Notes under the pieces: model-generated
Database searches by the model: none
Told to the model about the DNA's origin: nothing
What the model saw: only the letters and a program-made list of their open reading frames with translations
In this document: one piece after another, positions 1 to 4,791 of the stretch
Layout of the letters: each line of letters begins with the position of its first letter
Numbering within the stretch: position 1 is the stretch's first letter
Made by a program: the position numbers and the translations under genes
Origin: an uncultured Aquimonas sp.
GTDB lineage: Bacteria; Pseudomonadota; Gammaproteobacteria; Xanthomonadales; Xanthomonadaceae
Length of the DNA: 7,256 nt
Assembly (NCBI GenBank): GCA_946481615.1
Contig: CAMLOR010000165.1
Location: forward strand, 1-7,256
Direction of reading: 5' to 3'

Positions 1-584
1 ATGTGGCCGGGCACGCGGTCGATGGGTTCGATCTCGCCGCGGAAGCGTTCCTCGGCACGCGCGTCGATCAACTTGCCGTTGCCGCTGGCCATGCGTGCGG
101 CGACGACGGCCGTGGAGGCCATCGAACGCACGTCGAAGCGCCCGGTGAACTTGCCGGGGCGCGGACGCGGAATGGCCTGTTCCAGCAACCCGCCGCGGCT
201 CACCCAGGCGGCCAGGCCGCCGTCGAGCACCGCCACGCGTTCGTGGCCGAGCAGGCGCAGCATCCACCACAGGCGCGCGGCGTGTGCGGAATCGCCGGCG
301 TCGTAGGCCACGAGCTGGTGGCGCGGCGTCATGCCCCAGCGCCCCAGCGTGGCGCAGAAGGCGTCGGCTTCGGGTAGCGGATGGCGGCCGCGGCCGGGGC
401 GGGAAAGATCGGAAAGATCGCGGTCCAGGTGCGCGTACACCGCGCCCGGGATGTGCCCGGCGAGATAGGCGCGCTCGCCGGCGCCCGGATCGCGCAGGTC
501 GAAACGGCAGTCGACCAGCACCAACTCCGGGTGCGAGAGATTCGCGGCCAGGTCCTCGGCCGCTACCAAAGTGCGCCAATGCAT
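1..584 (-). CDS. Rhodanese-type sulfurtransferase (thiosulfate/3-mercaptopyruvate sulfurtransferase family), 3' end cut by window
   Basis: The 194 visible codons match the N-terminal, non-catalytic rhodanese domain and the start of the second domain of a tandem-rhodanese sulfurtransferase. These enzymes move a sulfane sulfur from thiosulfate or 3-mercaptopyruvate to a thiophilic acceptor through a persulfide on a cysteine. Visible family blocks are VDCRFDLRDP (24-33), AGHIPGAVY (42-50), AYDAGDSAHAARLWWMLR (93-110) and VLDGGLAAW (119-127). The second domain begins at KLIDARAEERF (171-181). The catalytic loop cysteine would lie beyond base 1, so catalytic competence and substrate class cannot be judged. 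The ATG at 584 fits the domain start, but its upstream Shine-Dalgarno is weak. It follows the Nudix gene on the same strand after 38 nt, so co-transcription is likely. Family call is firm; the MST versus rhodanese choice is open. Confidence 0.9.
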   Translation of the reverse strand, partial: MHWRTLVAAEDLAANLSHPELVLVDCRFDLRDPGAGERAYLAGHIPGAVYAHLDRDLSDLSRPGRGRHPLPEADAFCATLGRWGMTPRHQLVAYDAGDSAHAARLWWMLRLLGHERVAVLDGGLAAWVSRGGLLEQAIPRPRPGKFTGRFDVRSMASTAVVAARMASGNGKLIDARAEERFRGEIEPIDRVPGH

Positions 585-622
585 CGGGGGTTCCGTGAAA
601 CGATTACAGGGATTTTCGCAGA

Positions 623-1258
623 TTAGCCGTCGGGGATTTGCGCGCCAAGTCGCCGTCCGAGGTTCACCAGCATCGAAGCGGTGGCACCCCAGATGCGGTG
701 CGGACCCTGGCGGTACTCCCAGTAATGCCGCAGCCGGCCCGCGAACTGCGTGGCGCAACGCTCGACATGGGTGCCGGCCAGCAGCGGATCGATGGGCACC
801 TCGAAGGCATCGGCCACTTCCGCCGGGTTGGGCACCGCCACGTAGTCCGGCGCCAGGCGCGCCACCACGGGCAGCACGCGGAAGCCGGTGATGGTGTCGA
901 AGGGATCGAGGTAGCCCAGGGGCTCCAGCAGCTCGGAAGCGAGCGCGACTTCCTCGTGCGCCTCGCGCAGCGCGGCCGCCACGGCGTCGGCGTCGCCCGG
1001 ATCGATGCGGCCGCCCGGGAAGCTCACCTGGCCGGCATGCGCGGACAAGGTTTCGGTGCGGCGCGTCAGCAGCACGGCGGTGGTTTCGCCGCGCGGCACC
1101 AGCGCCACCAGCACGGCGGCCTGGATGCGTTCGCGCTCGGGCGGAAACAGGTCGCCCAGCTCCTGCAGGTTCCAGGCGGGGCCGGCAGGCGGCGCGTCCA
1201 GGGGGTGCAAGGCGCGCCGCAGCGCGGCCAGATCGTCGAGCAGGGGCGCGCGCGTCAC
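623..1258 (-). CDS. Nudix hydrolase of the CoA pyrophosphatase (NudL/UPF0035) family
   Basis: A 211-residue Nudix hydrolase. Members of this family cleave the pyrophosphate bond of coenzyme A and related nucleotides with a divalent metal. The subgroup signature LLTRRTETLSAHAGQVSFPGG spans residues 63-83, followed by a Nudix-box helix ending REAHEEVAL (98-106) with metal-ligand candidates E99, E102 and E103. The box deviates from the textbook consensus in having Asp at the first acidic position, one extra residue before REA, and Ala-Leu at the end. E. coli NudL shows the same kind of deviation, so this looks like a subgroup trait rather than decay. The start is GTG at 1258, overlapping the DUF1289 stop as GTGA, which points to translational coupling. 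A GAGG lies about 10 nt upstream. The protein is expected to be cytoplasmic. The substrate is inferred from family only. Confidence 0.93.
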   Translation of the reverse strand: MTRAPLLDDLAALRRALHPLDAPPAGPAWNLQELGDLFPPERERIQAAVLVALVPRGETTAVLLTRRTETLSAHAGQVSFPGGRIDPGDADAVAAALREAHEEVALASELLEPLGYLDPFDTITGFRVLPVVARLAPDYVAVPNPAEVADAFEVPIDPLLAGTHVERCATQFAGRLRHYWEYRQGPHRIWGATASMLVNLGRRLGAQIPDG

Positions 1259-1443
1259 GCGCGGCCGGCCTCGCGCTCGGGCAGGACCATGGTCATCAGG
1301 CGCAGGCGTTCGTCATCGCTCATCTGCGACCAGCGCGCGATCTCGCCCGCGGTGCGATGGCAGCCCTCGCAGAAGCCTTCGGTGTCGAGCGCGCAGATCC
1401 CCACGCAGGGGCTGAGGACGGCTTTGTAGGTCGATCCGAACAT
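1255..1443 (-). CDS. DUF1289 family small four-cysteine protein (predicted metal or Fe-S binding)
   Basis: A 62-residue protein with the DUF1289 pattern SPCVGIC (11-17), then FCEGCHRT (24-31), then EIARWSQMSDDER (34-46). The four cysteines C13, C17, C25 and C28 are placed as metal ligands. The family is often described as a predicted Fe-S protein, but zinc would fit equally well and no biochemical function is established. The ATG at 1443 was chosen because it puts the SPC motif at the usual short distance from the N terminus. No good Shine-Dalgarno is visible; the start lies just after the hairpin ending the upstream FKBP gene, so expression may depend on readthrough. The end overlaps the Nudix start by 4 nt. 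A cysteine-rich protein coupled to a Nudix hydrolase and followed by a sulfurtransferase hints at redox or sulfur metabolism, but that is only inference. Confidence 0.9.
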   Translation of the reverse strand: MFGSTYKAVLSPCVGICALDTEGFCEGCHRTAGEIARWSQMSDDERLRLMTMVLPEREAGRA

Positions 1444-1459
1444 GCGCCCGAAAAGCGAA

Positions 1460-1483
1460 GGGCCGGGACTCGCGTCCCGGCCC
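1460..1483 (-). terminator. GNRA-capped hairpin after the FKBP gene, probable terminator or attenuator
   Basis: A perfect 10-bp GC-rich stem (1460-1469 with 1474-1483) closes a 4-nt loop that reads GCGA on the minus strand, a GNRA tetraloop. It starts 7 nt after the FKBP stop codon. The downstream minus-strand sequence is TTCGCTTTT, a broken and short U-tract, so it may terminate only partially. DUF1289 begins 16 nt after the stem, leaving little room for a separate promoter. It could also act as a 3' mRNA-stabilising or processing structure. Confidence 0.65.
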
Positions 1484-1490
1484 CTGCCGA

Positions 1491-2177
1491 TTACTGCTTG
1501 GTGATCTCGACGACTTTCACGTCGAAGACCACGGCCTGCTCGGGGCCGATCGGCGAGCGCGGCGAGTTGCCGTAGGCTTGCGCGGGCGGCAGGAAGACTT
1601 CCCAGCGCGAACCCACCGGCATCATCGGCAGCACGGCCTTCAGGCCCGGGATCGGGGCATCGGCGATGCTCATCGTCACCGGCTGGTTGCCCTGGTAGGT
1701 GTTGGCGAATTCCTGGCCGGTGCTCAGCGAGCCGCGGAAGTGCAGCTTGATCTCGGAAGCGGCCGTCGGCTTCGGGCCGCTGCCGGCCTCGATCACGCGG
1801 TACTGGATGCCCGAGGGCAGCGCGGTGATGCCGGTCTTGCCCTTGTTGGAGGCGAGGAAGGCGTCGGACTTGCGCTTGTTCTCGGCGGCCACCTTGTCGA
1901 ATTCGGCCTTGGCCGACTCGAGCATCTTCTTCTGCATGTTCTCGAGCGAGGTGCGCATCTGTTCGGCCGGCACCGTCGGGTTCTTCTTGGCGTAGCCGTC
2001 CTGCATCGCCTTGATGACCGTGTTCAGATCCACGTCCATCTTCTTCTCGGTGAAATCGCGGCCGATCTCGTAACCGATGGCGTAGCTGAGCTTGCCCTTC
2101 TCGGTGGAGGTGTCCTGCGCCAGCACGGCGCCCGTGGTCAATGCCGCGAACAGCGCGACGGTGAAGCGCAACTTCAT
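1491..2177 (-). CDS. Periplasmic FKBP-type peptidyl-prolyl isomerase homologue, FkpA/Mip-like
   Basis: A 228-residue exported protein with a Sec signal peptide (K2, R4, hydrophobic 6-19, likely cleavage after VLA at 20). Next comes an FKBP N-terminal dimerisation domain (about 25-115; KLSYAIGYEIGRDF at 29-42 and a Lys/Glu-rich helix at 75-110). The FKBP fold follows at about 120-226, with IKLHFRGSLSTGQEF (143-157), PIPGL (175-179), LPPAQAYG (196-203) and VVFDVKVVEI (216-225). FkpA and Mip proteins combine prolyl isomerase and chaperone activity for envelope proteins. Here several pocket residues differ: Phe147, Ala158 and Leu179 stand where FKBP12 has Tyr26, Asp37 and Trp59. Activity on proline bonds is therefore uncertain and a chaperone role is possible. 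The ATG at 2177 was chosen because AGGAGA lies 7 nt upstream and it opens the signal peptide; a longer reading to 2252 has neither. Confidence 0.94.
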   Translation of the reverse strand: MKLRFTVALFAALTTGAVLAQDTSTEKGKLSYAIGYEIGRDFTEKKMDVDLNTVIKAMQDGYAKKNPTVPAEQMRTSLENMQKKMLESAKAEFDKVAAENKRKSDAFLASNKGKTGITALPSGIQYRVIEAGSGPKPTAASEIKLHFRGSLSTGQEFANTYQGNQPVTMSIADAPIPGLKAVLPMMPVGSRWEVFLPPAQAYGNSPRSPIGPEQAVVFDVKVVEITKQ

Positions 2178-2184
2178 TAGGGAT

Positions 2185-2190
2185 TCTCCT
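2185..2190 (-). promoter_or_regulatory. Shine-Dalgarno of the FKBP gene
   Basis: AGGAGA on the minus strand, 7 nt before the ATG at 2177. It decides the start in favour of the signal-peptide methionine over the longer reading frame that begins at 2252. Confidence 0.85.
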
Positions 2191-2247
2191 GGGGAAAGCC
2201 TGGCGCCGGCCGCGAGCTGTTGCGGGGCGGCCGCGTGAAGGCGCGAT

Positions 2248-2276
2248 AGCATACCCGCGGCCCGCCTGAATCACCA
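2248..2276 (-). promoter_or_regulatory. Candidate sigma-70 promoter for the FKBP operon
   Basis: A minus-strand TATGCT (2253 down to 2248; 4 of 6 matches to TATAAT) has a 17-nt spacer to a weak TGGTGA at 2276-2271 (3 of 6 matches to TTGACA). The leader would be roughly 65 nt. This is the best candidate seen in the divergent intergenic region, but the -35 is poor. Confidence 0.35.
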
Positions 2277-2292
2277 CTGAGGTCGGCGGGCC
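2259..2292. repeat. 8-bp inverted repeat in the divergent intergenic region
   Basis: GGCCCGCC (2259-2266) and GGCGGGCC (2285-2292) are perfect inverted repeats around an 18-nt spacer, overlapping the candidate FKBP -35. In DNA this GC-rich, an 8-bp dyad can arise by chance. Apart from the promoter candidates and this dyad, nothing else is seen in 2191-2349. Confidence 0.3.
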
Positions 2293-2349
2293 CCGGACCG
2301 CGCGCCGGAGGCCAATGACCGGGCCGCGGGAGCGAAGTTCCGCGCACGC

Positions 2350-2355
2350 TAGAAT
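2350..2355 (+). promoter_or_regulatory. Candidate -10 element for the crotonase-rsx operon
   Basis: TAGAAT (4 of 6 to TATAAT, within GCTAGAATCCGCC) lies about 35 nt before the crotonase start. It is an AT-rich island in very GC-rich surroundings, which is typical of -10 elements here. No convincing -35 sits 16-18 nt upstream; the nearest resemblance, ATGACC at 2315-2320, is too far away. Confidence 0.4.
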
Positions 2356-2389
2356 CCGCCGATTCGAAGCCCTTCGCCGGAGTTTTTCC

Positions 2390-3172
2390 ATGGCCTTCCG
2401 CAACCTGCTCGTCGAAGACCGCGGCGCCGTGCGCGTCGTCACCATCAACCGGCCCGACAAGCTCAATGCCCTGAACCGCGAAACCCTGACCGAGCTGGAC
2501 CAGGCCTTCTGGCTGGCCCGCAACGACGACTCGGTGCGCGTGGTGGTGCTCACGGGCGCCGGGCCCAAGGCCTTCGTGGCCGGCGCCGACATCGCCGAAC
2601 TCGCGCAGCTCTCGCCGGTGCAGGCGCGCGATTTCTCGAAGCACGGACAGGACATGATGTTGCGCGTCGAACACCTGGGCAAACCGGTGATCGCGCAGAT
2701 CGGCGGCTTCGCCCTGGGCGGCGGCATGGAACTGGCCATGTGCTGCCACCTGCGCATCGCCAGCGAGAAGGCGAAGTTCGGCCAGCCCGAGATCAATCTC
2801 GGCGTGCTGCCGGGTTTCGGCGGCACGCAGCGTCTGCTGCGCCTGGCCGGCCGCGCCGCCGCGCTGGAACTGTGCCTCACCGGCGCGCAGATCGATGCGC
2901 AGCGCGCGCTGGCGCTGGGCGTGGTGAATCGCGTGGTGGCGCCCGAAGCGCTCGAAAGCGAAACGATGGCGCTGGCGGAACAGCTGGCCAACTCCGCCCC
3001 GCAGGCGCTGCGCGGCATCCTCGATGCCGTGATCGTCGGTGGCGAATGCGGGCTCCAGCAGGGTCTCGATTACGAGACGCAGGCCTTCGCGGTGTGCGTT
3101 TCGACCGCCGACATGCGCGAAGGCACGAGCGCCTTCCTCGAGCGCCGCAAGGCCGTGTTCACGGGCCGCTGA
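2390..3172 (+). CDS. Enoyl-CoA hydratase/isomerase (crotonase) family protein
   Basis: A 260-residue crotonase, the usual size for a short-chain enoyl-CoA hydratase, which adds water across the double bond of trans-2-enoyl-CoA in fatty-acid or amino-acid degradation. Landmarks are INRPDKLNAL (19-28), KAFVAGADIAEL (60-71, first oxyanion-hole strand), GGFALGGGMELAM (105-117), GQPEINLGVLPGFGGTQRL (131-149) and a C-terminal EGTSAFLERRKAVFTGR (244-260). The glutamates matching Glu144 and Glu164 of rat mitochondrial enoyl-CoA hydratase are both present, E114 and E134, which supports true hydratase chemistry. His120 replaces the usual Asp after the Cys in the C-D motif. The ATG at 2390 has GGAG 7 nt upstream; a longer reading from 2315 would add a non-homologous tail and read through the promoter candidate. 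It ends 13 nt before rsxC, so both are probably on one mRNA. The specific acyl-CoA substrate is unknown. Confidence 0.95.
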   Translation: MAFRNLLVEDRGAVRVVTINRPDKLNALNRETLTELDQAFWLARNDDSVRVVVLTGAGPKAFVAGADIAELAQLSPVQARDFSKHGQDMMLRVEHLGKPVIAQIGGFALGGGMELAMCCHLRIASEKAKFGQPEINLGVLPGFGGTQRLLRLAGRAAALELCLTGAQIDAQRALALGVVNRVVAPEALESETMALAEQLANSAPQALRGILDAVIVGGECGLQQGLDYETQAFAVCVSTADMREGTSAFLERRKAVFTGR

Positions 3173-3185
3173 ACCCGTCGCCGCC

Positions 3186-4628
3186 GTGCAGCCGCGACGC
3201 TTCCACGGCGGCCTGCGCCTGCCGGCGCACAAGGCCGAATCGACGGCGCGCGGGATCGTGCCCTGCCCGCTGCCGGAGCGGTTGTTCGTGCCGCTGGCGC
3301 AGCATGCGGGCGAACCGGCCGTTGCCTGCGTCGCGCCGGGCCAGCGCGTGCGGCGCGGCGAACGCATCGGTGAAGCGCAGGGCGAGCGCAGCGCGCACGT
3401 GCATGCGCCTGCGAGTGGCATCGTCCTTCGTGCGGAGGACAGGGTGGTGATCGAGGTCGATCCTTCGGATGCGTCGGACCATCGATTGCCGCCACTGGAC
3501 TGGGAATCCTGCGCGCCCGCGGACATCGTCGCGCGCATCGCCGAGGCGGGCATCGTCGGCCTCGGCGGCGCGGCCTTCCCCACGGCCGAGAAGCTCGCGC
3601 ACCCCCGCAGGCTGCTGATCCTCAACGGCGCCGAATGCGAGCCCTGGATCGCCTGCGACGATGCGCTGCTGCGCGAACGCGCGCACGAAGTCGTCCAGGG
3701 TGGCCGCGTGCTGGCGCGTGCCGTGGGCGCGCAGCGCGTGCTGCTGGCGATCGAAGATCGCATGGCGGAGGCGCTCGCCGCGGCGCGCAGCGCGCTCGGC
3801 GACAGCGTCGACATCGAAATCGCCGTGGTGCCCACGATCTACCCCGAAGGCGGCGAGCGCCAGTTGATCGAAGCGCTGACCGGCGAGCAGGTGCCGGCCG
3901 GCGGATTGCCGCGCGATCTGGGCACGATCGTGCACAACGTCGGCACCGCGGCGGCGGCGTGGCGCGCGGTGGCGCACGGCGAAACGCTGGTGTCGCGCAT
4001 CGTGAGCGTCACCGGACCGGGCGTAGCGTCGCCGTGCAACTACGAAGTCGCCTTCGGCACACCGATCGCGCACCTGGTGGCTCAGGCTGGCGGATACACG
4101 GAGCACGCGGCGCGCCTGCTGATCGGCGGGCCGATGATGGGAACCGCGTTGCCGGACGATGGCGCGCCCGTCGACAAGCGCACGAACTGCGTGCTGGTGC
4201 TTGGCGCCGGCGAAGTGCGGCGCAGCGCCTCCACCGTGCCCTGCATCCGCTGCGGCGATTGTGCACGCGCGTGTCCTGCGAGCCTGTTGCCGCAGCAACT
4301 GCATCTTTTCCTGCGCGCGGGCGATGAGACACGCGCGCTCGAGCACGGGTTGATGGCGTGCATCGAGTGCGGTTGCTGCGATCTGGTGTGTCCCAGCCAG
4401 TTGCCGCTTGCCGAGCAGTTCCGGCTCGGCAAGGTGGCTGCGCGCGAACACGTGCATGCGACCGCCGCTGCTCAGGCCTCGCGCGAGCGATTCGAGGCGC
4501 GCAACGAGCGGTTGGCGCGTCTGGCGCTGGAGCGCGCGATGCGCGAGGAGGAGCGCAAGGCGAGCGCTTCCTCGGCGGTGCAGGCGGCGCTGGAGCGGGC
4601 GAAGGCGCGCAAGCGGGGGGAGGAGTGA
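3186..4628 (+). CDS. rsxC: Electron transport complex subunit RsxC (RnfC), NADH-facing Fe-S/FMN subunit
   Basis: A 480-residue RnfC/RsxC, the peripheral subunit that accepts electrons from NADH. Family blocks in order: FHGGLRLPAHKAEST (6-20), GLGGAAFPTAEKL (125-137, glycine-rich nucleotide site), LNGAECEPWIACDDALL (146-162), VVPTIYPEGGERQL (214-227), GGLPRDLGTIVHNVGTA (239-255) and LIGGPMMGTAL (312-322). Two ferredoxin-type 4Fe-4S motifs follow: C353, C356, C359, C363 and C392, C395, C398, C402, with an extra C397. The tail (426-480) is Ala/Arg/Glu-rich and probably helical, far shorter than the repeat-rich tail of E. coli RsxC (about 740 residues). The start is taken as GTG at 3186, the only start codon between the crotonase stop and the FHGG motif; no clear Shine-Dalgarno precedes it, so coupling to crotonase translation is likely. 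Confidence 0.95.
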   Translation: MQPRRFHGGLRLPAHKAESTARGIVPCPLPERLFVPLAQHAGEPAVACVAPGQRVRRGERIGEAQGERSAHVHAPASGIVLRAEDRVVIEVDPSDASDHRLPPLDWESCAPADIVARIAEAGIVGLGGAAFPTAEKLAHPRRLLILNGAECEPWIACDDALLRERAHEVVQGGRVLARAVGAQRVLLAIEDRMAEALAAARSALGDSVDIEIAVVPTIYPEGGERQLIEALTGEQVPAGGLPRDLGTIVHNVGTAAAAWRAVAHGETLVSRIVSVTGPGVASPCNYEVAFGTPIAHLVAQAGGYTEHAARLLIGGPMMGTALPDDGAPVDKRTNCVLVLGAGEVRRSASTVPCIRCGDCARACPASLLPQQLHLFLRAGDETRALEHGLMACIECGCCDLVCPSQLPLAEQFRLGKVAAREHVHATAAAQASRERFEARNERLARLALERAMREEERKASASSAVQAALERAKARKRGEE

Positions 4629-4640
4629 GCGCTGTGGCAT

Positions 4641-4786
4641 GCCCCCATCCCGGCCTTCCCCCGCAAGCGGGGGAAGGAGAATTGCCGTGCCGCGCTCGGC
4701 CCCTTCCCCCGCTTGAGGAGGAAGGAGGATTGCCGTGCCGCGCTTTGCCCCTTCCCCCGCTCGCGGGGGAAGGCCGGGATGGGGGC
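4641..4786. repeat. 146-nt palindromic intergenic repeat element inside the rsx operon
   Basis: The element is bounded by a perfect 24-bp inverted repeat (4641-4664 with 4763-4786). Inside are two 48-nt direct repeats (4669-4716 and 4717-4764) that agree at 42 of 48 positions and share the 16-mer ATTGCCGTGCCGCGCT at 4681 and 4729. Three local hairpins of the CCTTCCCCCGC/GCGGGGGAAGG type are possible: 4654-4677 and 4750-4773 are perfect, and 4703-4725 is degraded. It starts 13 nt after the rsxC stop and ends 5 nt before the preferred rsxD start. It has no transposase and resembles the short, mobile-looking hairpin repeats common in GC-rich proteobacterial genomes. Whether it is mobilised is unknown. 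It contains a 25-codon frame (4639-4716) that is simply repeat translation. Confidence 0.85.
4722..4737 (+). promoter_or_regulatory. Repeat-borne Shine-Dalgarno with GTG in frame with rsxD
   Basis: AAGGAGG (4722-4728), then 6 nt, then GTG (4735-4737). The frame stays open into rsxD and would add 19 residues before the preferred start at 4792. The first repeat copy holds the related AAGGAGA (4674-4680) and GTG (4687), in the same frame but closed by TGA at 4714-4716 after 9 codons. The signal lies partly in the right arm of the degraded middle hairpin, so access may depend on RNA folding. Confidence 0.6.
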
Positions 4787-4791
4787 CGCCC

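Noticed and set aside
1..377. Plus-strand frames over the first 600 bases
   Set aside because: They lie opposite a clear rhodanese-domain gene and show no recognisable protein features.
603..608. Minus-strand TGTAAT as a -10 element for the sulfurtransferase gene
   Set aside because: It matches 5 of 6 positions but has no -35-like hexamer at 16-18 nt, and the leader would be only about a dozen nucleotides. Co-transcription with the Nudix gene is simpler.
2315..2389. Upstream start for the crotonase at 2315
   Set aside because: The extra 25 residues do not resemble the crotonase N terminus, while ATG 2390 has a GGAG 7 nt upstream and matches family length.
1255..3018. A 587-codon minus-strand frame joining DUF1289 to sequence opposite the crotonase
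   Set aside because: Only its last 62 codons match a family. The rest runs out of frame through the FKBP gene and antisense to the crotonase.
4639..4716. 25-codon ORF after rsxC
   Set aside because: It is translation of the palindromic repeat (PSPA and SGG motifs), a common artefact of such elements. Only the start signals within it are worth noting.
4641..4786. CRISPR-like array
   Set aside because: There are only two 48-nt units with no unique spacers between them, and the whole block is explained by nested palindromes.
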